In this document: positions 49,206 through 61,267 of the stretch, in pieces | How positions within the stretch are numbered: position 1 is the first letter of the stretch | How the letters are laid out: each line of letters begins with the position of its first letter | Assembly: GCA_018340805.1 (NCBI GenBank) | Contig: JACMZG010001908.1 | Location: 34,912,445 to 34,976,444 of the forward strand | DNA length: 64,000 bases | Direction of reading: 5' to 3' | DNA from: Microvelia longipes | Taxonomy: Eukaryota; Arthropoda; Insecta; Hemiptera; Veliidae | Notes under the pieces: model-generated | Databases searched by the model: none | What the model was told of the DNA's origin: nothing | What the model saw: only the letters and a program-made list of their open reading frames with translations | Program-made: the position numbers and the translations under genes

Positions 49206-52186
49206 AACTTTTGACAAAAAGAAACAACACTAACATTATTGAAAATGAAATAATTACAAAATTATAATATTGTCACTTCTAATTTTAATATTTAAAACTA
49301 TATTTTTTTAACTTTAATTAAAGCGTTTTCATTTTAAACAAGGCTAACCTGCGTCAGAAAGGTTTCAGGTTACCCCCTAAAAACTCTATATACACCCTAT
49401 TATTTACAATGCGGGGGTTTTCACATAAATAGCCGGTCTTATCAGTCAGGAATGTCAAATTCAGTAATGTAGTACAGCTATGTATTGGATTAATAAATTT
49501 AGCTGTCAACAAACTTAATAATGATAAATAAAAGAGTCTCTCTACTTAATTACCTTATTAACAAACTAAATCTGTCTTTAGTTTAACATTAAAAAGGTCT
49601 AATAAATGGTCTCTATTCCCTTTCCTTCATCTCACCAACACTGATGATGACCTTTTTGGAGTTAAACACATTTAAATTTTTAATAAAGTGATTAAGTGGA
49701 GAGAATCTTTCATTTATCATTATAAGATGATCTCCACTAGCGCTATTGTTTCTAATAACCTTAATAAGCTTGAAATAGCAATTTTAATACTCATTATAAT
49801 TTATGGTTTCATTGCCAAAGTAGAATTCTAAGTGTAGGGATAAGAAAGAGTTACATTTTCTAGCTATTTCATAGCAAATTTACTCTAGGTCTAACAATAA
49901 AGAAACAGGGAATTACATTCCTTGAAATATCTTGAACATTTTTTTTCTTAATATAAATCTTAAACCAAATTAGCTTATGCTAATCCATGTGCTCTGCTTT
50001 AGAATATCTAGGTAGTATACATCCGGCTTCAAAGAATGTATCTATGAGTATGCTTAGCAGTACAATAATACCTCTTAATAATAATATCTTACAACCAATA
50101 CTTTCCTTCGGTATTAATCGATTTAGTTAATGTACACCCTTAATTAAGTCGATCTAATTACCCTATTTATGTGATGTTAATTTCCTGAAATTAGCGCTGT
50201 TGTTAAATTTAAGAAAAAATAAGAGTTTATATTTCTAATGCTAATACCAACATGAGACACAAGATAAAAAATAATCTAAAGATGTAACAAAAAAGATAAC
50301 ACTGAGTTTAACAAATAGTCATCGTACTGATAGCACACAATCTACAAGATAATACGATTAACAGACTGCTGTCCAAAAGAAAAGGCAGAAGAAAACGAAG
50401 ACGAATGTTATGGCAAAAACAAGACATTAATAGGTAAAATAAACTTGGATATTTAAAAGAAAAATAATTTAAAGATTAATTTGTTTTATAGAACCAAGAA
50501 ATTGAAACATAGGATCTCATTAGTTAAGTTTGGCAGAACATTTGAAATCAAAAATACCCCCCTTTAGATTTCCCATTAGAGTAGAAAAAACAGAGCGAGT
50601 AGTTGCATTAAAGAGAAGAATGTAAAAGAAAAGAAAGAAACGTTAAACCAGTGCAATAAAGAATAAATTTCCCCTAAAAAAACTAATCTCTAAAGAGACA
50701 CAGAAGTATAAACAATTAAATTTGAAAAACATAAATAAATGCGAAACTAATTTTTAGAATTAGGTTTAAGTCCTAACTTGTGATAATAATTTCTAAAACT
50801 AATAATAACTATTAGCGTATACAACAATTATTTTTATATTATTGTTCTATTTATTAATGAAATACATCCAACTATTTACTCCAACACAATTTAGATATCA
50901 AATTAGGGTAACGAAAAATAAAAATAATGTTAATAAGGCAAATAGATTTGTTAACTTTACAGGTAAACAATTTTAAGTTAAGTTAATAATTTGTTAGTCT
51001 ATTTCTAAAATAACATTTGAGTCAGTAAAAAAGCCAATTCTATTTAATTATTAGGCTGTTAAGGTTTTGTCTTGCTGATAAGAAAAATGACAAAAGCTTA
51101 TCATACCACAATTTAAAATGAAATTTATTTTAATAAGTTTAACTCACTCACTAGAAACTTTGGATTATAAGTCAAATAAAAAAAAAGTACTTGGCACTAA
51201 AATTAATTTTGGACTTACAGCATTAACGCTTGTGGCATTTTATGCGGACAAATTATTTCAAGGCCAATACTTGTAAAATTTCCTTTACGCATCGGGTTCA
51301 ACAGTGAAGATAATTTCTTTGAAGTCAGTGCGTTAATGATAATCATAATTTATCTAATGTCCTACATTTAACACATAAATCTAACGAAGTAAATACCTTC
51401 CGCAATTTTCATCGATTTGTTTCAAATTCAGTACACGTATTATTCAGACCACTCTTAGTATCCCCACCATGTTACTTTTTTTGGCTGTCACTTACCAAAG
51501 TTTTCTAGAAGTAGCACCAAAATTGTAAACAATGGTCGTTTTAGCATTAATATACCTTGTTAAAATTTTCAAGCAAATCAAATAATCAGCGTATAGTCTA
51601 AGTATAAATGCATATATAAGCAGAATAAAAAATATTAAAATTGTGATAAAAAGGAAAAGTCGAGTAGACTTAAGAGGGTTGTAAGCGATTTAATGACACG
51701 TCACGATGGCCTCGTCCCACGACGATATTTTACCATCCATGGTAAGAACCGTCTCATGGTAAAATGTCCAAAATTGATACAATGTCTATAGAAACCCAAG
51801 TTTACTAAGAGCAGAAAGAAGTAACTTGATACGGGTTAATAGACTGGTCTGAATAATACCTGTATCCTGTATACCAAATTTAAAACTAGCAAAGAGATTT
51901 GAAATTTCTTTAGATTAAATAACCCCTTTGTTTGATATTCATAAATCACAACAAATCAATAGTTGATGCAATAAATAGATGACGAAGATAAAACAAACAA
52001 CTAAGGGGTTACCAAAACAAAAGAAGTGTCAGAGTTTTTTTTAATAAAATTAGAGTGTGAAACATATGCTCAAGGGCTTACATCTAAAAATCAGTCAGTC
52101 TTACTTAACCAATATTACAAAATATTTCTGTTTAATTTCTTTAGAGTCTTTATCTACTGAGCGAAATAACTTTAAGCTTTATTTAA
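49206..52186. other. Long AT-rich non-coding stretch
   Basis: No gene was supported. A small inverted repeat ATTTTACCAT...ATGGTAAAAT lies near 51728-51766. Confidence 0.4.
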
Positions 52187-52520
52187 AGCTATTATAACTT
52201 AAACCTATTTAGCTTTAAAACTAGTAATTTAAGCTTTCTTAAACTAGCTAACTTTAAGCTTTCTTAAACTAGCTAACTTTAAGCTTTTTTAAACTAGCAA
52301 ACTTTAAGCTTTCTTTAACTAGCTAACTTTAAGCTTTCTTAAACTAGCTAACTTTAAGCTTTCTTAAACTAGCTAACTTTAAGCTTTCTTAAACTAGCTA
52401 ACTTTAAGCTTTTTTAAACTAGCTTAAGTTTCTTAACTAGCTAACTTAGCTTTCTTAATAGCTAACTTTAGCCTTTCTTAAGCTAAACTTTAAACTTTCT
52501 AAAACTAGCTAACTTTAAGC
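52187..52520 (+). repeat. 25-bp minisatellite, about thirteen units
   Basis: The unit is ACTAGCTAACTTTAAGCTTT plus CTTAA, so most units hold an AAGCTT site. The edges are degenerate, while the centre is nearly uniform. Confidence 0.95.
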
Positions 52521-53740
52521 TATCATATTAAATCGATTATACATTTTTTAAATTTTATTACTTCTTCATTAACTTATATTAATACAGAGCTTAATATTAT
52601 TTTTCTTTTATTATTTAATTTATTTTGTATAATGATTTTATCCGTAACTCAATTTATAAAATAATTCAGGGTTAACTGTAGTTAATTTATACACACGTAA
52701 AAATACTAAAATAACATACTCAATTGATTATCGTATGACTAAGTCCGCAATTAAATAATAAAAATGTACTTAAATTCAGAAAATTATTACAAATTGATAA
52801 TTTTTATCGACTAAGAAGTATACTGTACTCAAGGTTGCCGCGTAGGGTTTTGACACCATTTGACTTGGTGTCGTTTTTTTATCATTAAGTATAATTATTT
52901 ATCAAACTTAACTAAGTATTAATAAAAACAATTAGTTGTTGCTCTAATTTAAATATAAATATTGGTAAATAAATCATACACTGATCAATAAGAGGAAAAA
53001 CTTTTTAATAGTAAGAATTAAATGTTTCTATTGCTGAGTTATGTATTAACATATTTTCCCAACTACAATCGTGGGTATATAGAAAAATTACTGTATTATC
53101 AGTTTTGTTATTGTATTAATCGGAAAACAGAATAAGAGGAAACTACTCAAAATTATATTTATGTAGGGGACTTTAGGGTAAATGTTTCCACGGGGCAAAA
53201 GTATTTTTAATTACTCATTTTTGAAATAGCAATTTACTCAAATAACTAAGAGAATGTTAATTAAGTAAGCGAATTCGATAAATCACAAGAACTCAAAGTA
53301 ACAACACGTATTGATAAGGAAAAACAAACTCAATGATAAGGGGTCACGGGGGAGAATTTATTTTATTTCTGACACTTGTGCCGAAAGTAAGAAGAATTCT
53401 GCAAAACAATGTAAATGTATTTTTTTTATAGATAAATGAATTTTTGTTTATTTCATAGTAGCACTTTTTTTATATTAATTAAAAAAAAATTGACCTTATT
53501 ATGCCTGTTTGTAGAGTTACTAATCCAACATATTTATTGGGGCGGGAAAGCAAATAAAATCGCCAAGTATAGGGACGAACGTATTCCACACAACTTAAGA
53601 CCAAAAGCCTAAGACCGTATTACTTCAGTCTGACTATCCTCAACTTTAAAATGAGACCGGGTTTTAGGTGTAACAACATCATTTATTTATTGCAACATGC
53701 ATTATTTATGTTTGCTAATAAATGAAAAACAAACCTGCAC
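52521..53740. other. AT-rich non-coding sequence
   Basis: No gene or repeat was recognised. Confidence 0.4.
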
Positions 53741-54015
53741 AAATTCCTTGGGCATGTTTTTATGCTTTCCACTTCTTAAAAATAAGCCAAATAACCAATA
53801 TTTTTTACTCTCATTGTTATTGCCAAAAAAACTTCAAATTCCTTGTGCATGTTTTTATGCTTTCCATACGTTTTAAAAATAAGCTAAATAACCACTATTT
53901 TTACTGTCATTATTATTGCCAACAAAAACATCAAATTCCTTGTGCATGTTATTATGCTTTCCACTTCTTAATAATATGCTAAATAACAACAATTTTTAAT
54001 TTTATTGTTATTGCC
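53741..54015 (+). repeat. ~96-bp tandem repeat, nearly three units
   Basis: AAATTCCTTG starts units near 53741, 53836 and 53933. Each continues with GCATGTTTTTATGCTTTCC or a close variant and a TTATTGCCAA block. The 86-codon frame over it follows the repeat. Confidence 0.9.
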
Positions 54016-55384
54016 AAAAAAAAAAATCAAAATCAAAAGTCATTTTAAGATGGTTGCCAATAACAAAATTATTTTTTGTAGATTTGTCATCTATAGATGT
54101 ACATTATAGTCAATATACAAGTCATCAGTTGTGAAGTATATAATTTCAACTGGGTCAATTAACATTTCGATTTTTAAGAAAGTTTTAAAATTTTGCAAAA
54201 TAGGCAAAAAAAAATTTTTCGAGCAGCACAACTTAACCTAAAGTTTGATTATTATGCTAAGTTACAACTCTAGAAAAAACACAGCGGGAGTTATGCATGA
54301 CTCAGACTCACTTTCTCATACGAAGACATCATCATGAAAACGCCCTAGTCAAATTAATCTGATGATATCTCGGTTTCGAACTTTTAGGATGAACACGGTG
54401 GTTCTACGGTAGTTGAAGAAAGATAAAGATATTTCCAATTGGAAAATAGAGTTTTTATAACCAATTGGGCAAATGGTTCCATGGCAACGTGTACGTAATT
54501 GTAAAAGTGTGAAAGTTTATTTTATAACATAGGGTTCATTTTTACTGCATACCTTTAATTAATATTTTAACTATACAGGCAATCTTAATTTTTTATATTA
54601 GTTCCTAATTTGGTAGATAAAACCATTAGTCGAAATGTACCAGGTTTAATTTAGTATTTTGCAATATAAATATTGTAAATATTTTGTCTTACTTTCTATT
54701 TGTGTATTTAACGTAAGTTATCATAAAATTATCACCTCAAAGCCGTTTGCATAAATAAGACATATTGTTAAACATTGATTAGTTTATGAGTTAATGCATA
54801 TTTCTGCTTTAAAAATTAAATGTATTTAAATAATGTGTCTTTAAATTATACAAACAGAAATAACTTCTAGAAAACTGAATATAATTGATTCCAGTTTTAC
54901 GTTTTAATGTAAATATAGTCAGAGCCCTAAAAACTTTTAAAGTCTAAGCCGATTTGACATTTTGAAAATAAAAGTCAAATTTTTTCTTCTTTATGATCTT
55001 GATAAGTTCGAACACGTATAGAACCAGTCTTTAATCAACCAGACATCAGACTAGCCCGGAAGAACCACCAAAAGAGAAAACAATGTCCACAAAAAACACC
55101 GTGTCTGTCCAGTTTTATCGTCCAATAAAAAATCGTAAATATTTTAATGATCATTAGTAAACATGTTAAGTTTATATTTGAGGAACAATATTTCAACAAA
55201 AACCTGGTTTTAACCTGGAGAAAATAAAACATAAACTATTTTATGTATCATCTTGCACATAATAATTTGTGTTTGGTATTTTATGCTATACACATATTAT
55301 ATTAAATTTTTTAGGTTTTTAGAGTGTTTCCAAAATGATATGATGGAGTGGGGAGGTGGAAAATTTTGAAAGAGTATAGGATCA

Positions 55385-55387
<3 letters not shown>
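54016..55387. other. AT-rich non-coding sequence
   Basis: No gene was supported. Confidence 0.4.

Positions 55388-55470
<83 letters not shown>
55388..55470. repeat. (TA)n microsatellite
   Basis: An uninterrupted TA run of about 82 bp. Confidence 0.97.
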
Positions 55471-55471
<1 letters not shown>

Positions 55472-55857
55472 TGAAAAGTACCAATAAGTATTGAAAACAA
55501 ACAAGTTAATAAAGCTTGCTATTGCAGTAATTAAAAACAGTGATAACAAAAACAATAATTCATTTATAATTGCATATTTTTGGCGAATCAGGGTTTATTA
55601 TTACTTACCCTTGCAGACAGTGTTTTAATTATTACAATTAATAATAAAATTTAAGTATTCAATAAAAAATAACTGTGCAATAAGGGATAGAATATTGAAA
55701 CTTTGATCCACGTGGCCAAGGTATTCACATACTGGTATTTAATATACATTCTTCAAATTAATTACAATTAAAAAAATTCATATATTGATACCAGACTTAA
55801 TATCCATTGCTTATATTGATTAGAATCCTATCTGTATACTATATAAATAAATAATAA

Positions 55858-55872
55858 TAAATATATATATAA

Positions 55873-55918
<46 letters not shown>
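55858..55918. repeat. (TA)n microsatellite, interrupted
   Basis: A TA-rich run followed by a few TATG units. Confidence 0.9.
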
Positions 55919-55922
<4 letters not shown>

Positions 55923-56029
55923 TGTATGTATATAACTATAGATGTAAAGATACAAATTTACACAAACATGCAGAAAGTGAAGAATTGGACATTACAGGAT
56001 GATCAGGTTAGGGGCTATAGAAACTAATG

Positions 56030-56150
56030 CTGTAAATGAATGCAAAGCTGCAGACGTTGACGTCCACGCTAGCAAATAGACGTGGATACTTTCAGTAAGG
56101 TTGGAACAGATCCTTGCTCGCCTCACCTCACGTATCCAGAGACTCACAGG
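56030..56150 (+). repeat. Dispersed repeat R5, copy 2
   Basis: This is the diverged counterpart of 18660-18860. Confidence 0.45.
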
Positions 56151-57070
56151 GAAGAGGTACCGATGGAGTAATATCGCGTATGCCTATACCCCAGATATTC
56201 CGAGTTCGAATGGGACTTGAAGTCGTTGGTTCCAAGCCTATGCGAAGATCCCTAACCCTAAATAAACCTGGGTTTAGCCAAAATTTAAGATCCTAAACAT
56301 TAGCTTATTTATAGAATATGTTCCTTTCCCTTGGTTTCAAAAGGAGGTAAGCTTAGTCTTGCAATGGATCAGATGTCGTTCCTAGTGAAAGCTATAGAAA
56401 TTTAAAGTAACGTCACGGCGGCCCCTCAGTTAATGAGACACAAAATGCCTTCTTTTGGACTCAATTTTTCACTCATTTAATTAAATTTTTTTAACTTTTA
56501 TAGTCTTTCCTTGTTTGCCATCACTAACGATGCAATTTTTTTGTCGAAAGCGGTTTGCATTGCTAATAAACCATAGTAATTGTGGAGAGACTTTTTATCC
56601 CTCTCGTTCCTTAAAGATACAAAATATCGAGCATTAAAAAAGATTTCTATTAACAACAGAACATTACATAGAACGATCTGAGTTCGTCCTTGAGTTATCA
56701 GCTGAAAGTCAAGTAGAGTAAATAATAGTTTTGTTTCACTGATTTGACCTATAACCGGCTCAACAATCATAACATAAATTAAAATATGCACATCTTTCGA
56801 AGATAATGAATTTTTTCCTAACTTTTATGAATTATTCAATAATTAATCAACAAAACAACATATTAATATTGAATTTAAATCAGTAATAATAAAATATAAT
56901 GTAAAATGCATCTAATTAGTAACTGAGGTATTGTTAGACTCGGATTTTTTTACAGTGGTTTGCTATTTATTTTAACTCATGTTTACAAAAAAGTAAAAAT
57001 AGGTGTCCAAAATTAAAATCTATTTCAGTGTCGAAAAATAATATAATAATTGCAATTCTCGAAAATTACA
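56151..57070. other. Non-coding sequence
   Basis: No gene was supported. A 97-codon minus-strand frame at 56498-56791 has no recognisable features. Confidence 0.35.
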
Positions 57071-57350
57071 TAAAATACGGGCCTTCGGCCCGTAGCCGCT
57101 ACGCGGCCTCGGCGCTTCGCGCCTCGTCCGCTCCACGGCGTCGGCCCACCGGGCCGCTTCGCGGCCCGGGGGCCTTCCTGTGGCCGCTTCGCGGCCACAT
57201 TGTTGTTGGTTTGTATTATGTGTTGTTCTTGTTACATGGCATTTTGCCATGTATCTAGCGAATTTTCACAGCCTTTCCACACAGGCCCGCTTCGCGGGCC
57301 TGAGAGGCTTTCTCACAAATTTGATTTTGCTAATTGAGATTTTATTCTTA
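57071..57350. repeat. GC-rich multi-hairpin element, copy 1
   Basis: A string of short hairpins: CGGGCC-TTC-GGCCCG (57078-57092), CGTAG-CCG-CTACG (57091-57103), GGCGC-TTC-GCGCC (57111-57123), CCGGGCCGC-TTC-GCGGCCCGG (57149-57169), GTGGCCGC-TTC-GCGGCCAC (57180-57198), ACATGGCA-TTT-TGCCATGT (57234-57252) and CAGGCCCGC-TTC-GCGGGCCTG (57282-57302), then TGAGA...TCTCA. All the stems listed are perfect and five share a TTC loop. G+C is far above the flanks. The long frames on both strands are by-products of the palindromes. The class is unknown. Confidence 0.9.
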
Positions 57351-57761
57351 CTCTATTAGTAATAGTATGCTATAATATTAAAATTAAGAAGCATTATTGT
57401 GCCGGTAATCGTGCAACAATCGTCACGGAATTCATTCTAGCTACACAAATTTAAAGTCAGACAGCTTTAACTTTCACAGAGTTTTATTGGTATAAGTATC
57501 GATACGAAGAAGGACTGTAACATAAAACGTCCCGTTTTCGCGAACAATAATCGAACAAGAACCCGTAAAAACCCGTTTGAACCCTGGTTGGAACCCGTAA
57601 TAGAGTATTTTACCGTCTAAACTAATAAATCTTGAAACGAATCGAAAAACTAGAATAAAATACGTCAAACATAATTCTTTCTTGACAGTGTTGTCCAAAA
57701 TTACAAAACAAAACAAATTTAGCTAAAAATAAAACTAGCGGCGGCCGCGACAACTATAAAC
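57351..57761. other. Spacer between hairpin element and module, copy 1
   Basis: About 410 bp with no similarity seen to the matching spacer at 59465-59665. Confidence 0.5.
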
Positions 57762-57808
57762 AAAAATATATTCATGATTTTTGTTTTTAAATAAAAATGC
57801 CGATTCCG

Positions 57809-57940
57809 TCACTTAGGATTGTCCGATTGAGCTGAAACCGGTCGCAATCGTTTTAGAATGACTTCGACCATATAAAGACTACTTCGAGGTTCTTCCTCTT
57901 TACAGGCCTGCTTAGCTCGGCGTGGTTTAGTGGAAGCCAT
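57809..57940 (-). CDS. Conserved 43-aa micro-ORF, unknown product (copy 1)
   Basis: The ATG lies in AAAAATGG, a good initiation context, about 62 nt downstream of TATAAAAG. The product starts MASTKPRRAKQACKEEEPRS, is basic then acidic, and ends in KRLRPVSAQSDNPK before TGA. The second copy at 59710-59841 keeps the same length and stop and differs at two residues (K5E and one Ser/Gly). The C-terminal part is encoded by the repeated TCAGCTCAATCGGAC block, so part of the conservation may be nucleotide-level. It could be a leader peptide, the 5' end of a lost longer gene, or non-functional. I do not recognise a family. Confidence 0.35.
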   Translation of the reverse strand: MASTKPRRAKQACKEEEPRSSLYMVEVILKRLRPVSAQSDNPK

Positions 57941-58001
57941 TTTTGTCCTGTCTCTCTGGGACAGCAGGCATGCCAGGATGGAGCAAGAGGTAGAGGCCCC
58001 T

Positions 58002-58009
58002 CTTTTATA
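58002..58009 (-). promoter_or_regulatory. TATA-like box upstream of the micro-ORF
   Basis: TATAAAAG lies about 62 nt upstream of the ATG. The second copy reads TATCAAAG. Use as a core promoter is inferred from spacing only. Confidence 0.4.
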
Positions 58010-58383
58010 CTATCTCACCACCCTCTAACACTACTGAACCCAACAGATATCGTACGAGTCTTTGACCTAGACGTATACATATATACAAGATTATATATAT
58101 ATGTATACCGTTTGCGCCATTAGTGATGGTCCGATTGAGCTGAAATCGGTCTTAATCGACTCAGCTAGCCGTCTACTTTAATACGACATACCTTGTTTTA
58201 AAGCCATTTCAAGTTTCAAAAAAATTTTTTTTCATGACGTCATAACTTTGGTTGATGACGTCATAATATTTTATAAACAATAGGCCTCGTAACCTCCACA
58301 ACATCTCGCGATTTGCAAAGTTTCGTTTCAATTTGAAAACGCCTTCAAGAGTTATCGTTCGCCATACGAAAGGGTAGAACTCT

Positions 58384-58386
<3 letters not shown>

Positions 58387-58453
<67 letters not shown>

Positions 58454-58458
58454 TATAT
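58387..58458. repeat. (TA)n microsatellite inside module copy 1
   Basis: A TA run of about 72 bp at the same module position as the shorter tract at 60286-60337. Confidence 0.95.
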
Positions 58459-58610
58459 AAACTTTTTTCGGACATATATTTTTGTTATCAGGAAGCCAAT
58501 AGGAACCGATTCCGATCACTCCCACCCTCAACTTCCGTCATCCGAACAACCTCATAAGCGTCATTTTCATAATGAAAATTCGCTAAAAATGAGCTCGTTT
58601 TATTTAATTA

Positions 58611-59185
58611 AGTAATAAAATATCAAACAAATAATGTCATCACAAGAACTATTCTACACACGTGCGTCCCCTATGATTATACCTTCTGCGATTATTTTAA
58701 GTAAATAGAAATACGAGAAGAAATATGTATTGATATTACCTGTACTCAATTGTTTTGATATTAAAGATGAAACAGATTTCTAACCCCAAGCCAGATCAAA
58801 TACCTCAACCTTTATGTTGTTTATCTTACTTTGCTATTGTTACACGAGTTGCGTGGAGCTAATGATGTTAATTAAGCTCTACAATAAATAAAAAAACAGA
58901 TTTTTTTTAGAAGAATCAAAGAGTAAAAAAAGCGAAGAAAAAATAGGATACAGGAAAATAGATACCTAGATTGTAATATAAGTACCTACATCGATTGCAC
59001 TTGGTATTCATAGTTTAGAAATGTAAAGAAAATATCTACAGCATACTTATTTGAAGTATGTATATAGTGTGCTTCGCGTCTGATAACCATAAATATTAGT
59101 TCAGGACATATTGCATATTGCTGTAGACAAAATAGACATCAAAATCTTTTTAGAAATCAACAATCACTCTATAAAAATCTTTCGC
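58611..59185. other. AT-rich non-coding sequence between the two sets
   Basis: No gene was seen. Confidence 0.4.
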
Positions 59186-59464
59186 TCTATAAAATACGGG
59201 CCTTCGGCGTAGCCGCTACGCGGCCTCGGCGCTTCGCGCCTCGTCCGCTCGCGGCGTCGGCCACCGGGCCGCTTCGCGGCCCCGGGGGCCTCCTAGTGGC
59301 CGCTTCGCGGCCACATTGTTGTTGTTTTGTATTAATGTATGGTTTCACTATCGTTTCTTGTTACATGGCATTTTGCCACGTATTTAGCGAATTTTCACAG
59401 ACTCGTTTCACAGGCCCGCTTCGCGGGCCTGAGAGGCTTTCTCACAAATTTGATTTTGTGAGGA
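59186..59464. repeat. GC-rich multi-hairpin element, copy 2
   Basis: It has the same hairpin order as copy 1. Hairpins at 59228-59240, 59296-59314 and 59411-59431 are still perfect. The first hairpin has lost two C residues, the 9-bp hairpin has one extra C, and the ACATGGCA stem has one mismatch. A CTCACAAA...TTTGTGAG stem closes the right end. Confidence 0.9.
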
Positions 59465-59665
59465 AAAAATCCACACGTTGCAACTGTTAAAGTAACCTTG
59501 TATAAAGGGTATGAAAAGATTATAGTTTCATCAGCTTTAGTTATCGTCCACTATACAAAAGGGTATAAACTCTAACGTTTATGATTGTTTATAGAATTTA
59601 AAGAAAAATGTCAAATTTTGTTTTGTAAACAAATTGTTTATTTGAGTAAAATCTTAAGATTGAAA
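59465..59665. other. Spacer between hairpin element and module, copy 2
   Basis: TTATCGTCCACTATACAAAAGGGTATA near 59539 resembles TTATCGTTCGCCATACGAAAGGGTA inside the module, so this may hold a decayed module fragment. Confidence 0.45.
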
Positions 59666-59709
59666 AAAATATATTCATGATTATTCAAAATAAAAAAAAA
59701 CCGTTTGCG

Positions 59710-59841
59710 TCATTTAGGATTGTCCGATTGAGCTGAAACCGGTCGCAATCGTTTTAGAATGACTTCGACCATATAAAGACTACCTCGAGGTTCTTCCTCT
59801 TTACAGGCCTGCTTAGCTCGGCGTGGTTCAGTGGAAGCCAT
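59710..59841 (-). CDS. Conserved 43-aa micro-ORF, unknown product (copy 2)
   Basis: It starts MASTEPRRAKQACKEEEPRG and ends with the same KRLRPVSAQSDNPK and TGA. The frame stays open 30 codons further upstream to a non-conserved ATG at 59931. The TATA-like box is mutated, so copy 1 is the better candidate for expression. Confidence 0.3.
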   Translation of the reverse strand: MASTEPRRAKQACKEEEPRGSLYMVEVILKRLRPVSAQSDNPK

Positions 59842-60285
59842 TTTGCCCTGTCTCTCTGGGACAGTAGGCTTACCAGGATGGAGCAAGAGGTAGAGGTCTT
59901 TCTTTGATACTATATCCCCACCCTCTAACACTACTGAACCCTACAGATATCGTACAAGTCTTTGACCTAGACGTATACATATATACAAGATTATATATAT
60001 ATATGTATACCGATTGCGCCATTTGTGATGGTTCGATTGAGCTGAAATTGGTTTTAATCGATTCAGCTAGCCGTCTACCTTAATACTAGATACCTTGTTT
60101 TAAAGCCATTTTAAGTTTCAAAAAAAATTTTTTTCATGACGTCATAACTTTGGTTGATGACTCATAATGTTTTTATAAACAATAGGCCTCGTAACCTCCA
60201 CAACATCTCGCGATTTGCAAAGTTCGTTTCAATTTGACAACGCTTCGAGAGTTATCGTTCGCCATACGAAGGTAGAAACTCTTAC

Positions 60286-60288
60286 TAC

Positions 60289-60337
<49 letters not shown>
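60286..60337. repeat. (TA)n microsatellite inside module copy 2
   Basis: A TA run with one CA interruption. Confidence 0.95.
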
Positions 60338-60341
<4 letters not shown>

Positions 60342-60469
60342 TTTTTCGGACATATATTTTCGTTATCAGGAAGCCAATAGGAACCGATTCCACCCACTCC
60401 CACCCTCAACTTCCGTCATCCGAACAACCTCATAAGCGTCATTTTCACTATGAAAATTCGCTAAAAGAA

Positions 60470-61267
60470 CAAAAATTTGTAGAAACTAAATTTCTCAAAT
60501 ATAAAAGTTTAGAGATTTTATGAAAAAAAATTAAGAGTACGTAATTTTTTACTGGGTTTGAACAGTAAAGTATAAATCAGAGATGGTAGGAAATTTTGAA
60601 TAAATTGTCACGGATGGGTAAACATGGGACAATGAGGATTCATACACTCGTTACTATTAATTTATTTAAAAATACATGATAATAGAACAAAATTAAAAAA
60701 ATAATCAACATAGGAATCGTTTTATACTGAGAAAAAAAGTGAATTTTACTTTAATAAAACCAGTATAATTCGGGAAACTATAATTAAAAAAATAGTGCTA
60801 AAGGTTTTAGAGGGGAATCTTGATAAAACTTAAAATCTGAGTTTTAGTCAAGAAGGCATCGGTTTCGGCAAGACAAATATTTATACTTGTTCTATTGGTC
60901 TCCATAATTTTCAAATTATGGGAATATTTCACTAAAAAAATTAACTCTATAGGCTCTAATGAGACACAAGATGATTTTAAATATATATTAGAGCAATTAA
61001 TAATTAAACCTTGGCTTTTGTCTGCCTTTCGAAGACAAACAAAAAAGCCTTATAGCGAAGAGGTAACAGAGGTAACCTGTGAAAAATTTAAATATTTTTT
61101 GTAATTGTTATTATATTAAATAAAGGTATTTAAATAAATACTTGGTGTCTCATTAGTGCCGAATTTCTAGTGGAACTAAAGGAATTTTGAAAGTCCTCGG
61201 ATCATTCCATATTAGGAAAAAGTTCCTTCGCTTTATTTAATAAATAAATACAAATTGTTAGTAAAAA
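60470..61267. other. AT-rich non-coding sequence
   Basis: A 69-codon plus-strand frame at 60895-61104 has no recognised features. Confidence 0.35.

Larger units (their letters stand above)
57762..58610 (-). repeat. Micro-ORF repeat module, copy 1
   Basis: This is near-identical in order and sequence to 59666-60469. From the minus-strand 5' end: TTTTAGCGAATTTTCA, a CTTATGAGGTTGTTCGGATG block, a TA tract (58387-58458), two TGACGTCA palindromes (58235-58242 and 58256-58263), a TCAGCTCAATCGGACCATC block, a TATA-like box, the micro-ORF, and a second TCAGCTCAATCGGACAATC block at its end. The repeated block suggests internal duplication. No reverse transcriptase or transposase is present. Confidence 0.85.
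59666..60469 (-). repeat. Micro-ORF repeat module, copy 2
   Basis: The same block order as copy 1, with a shorter TA tract and one of the two TGACGTCA sites changed to TGACTCA. It ends at TGAAAATTCGCTAAAA like copy 1. Confidence 0.85.

Noticed and set aside
57020..57258. Two 76-codon Arg/Ala/Gly-rich ORFs on opposite strands
   Set aside because: Both are by-products of the GC-rich palindromes. The frame is not kept in the second copy at 59186-59464.
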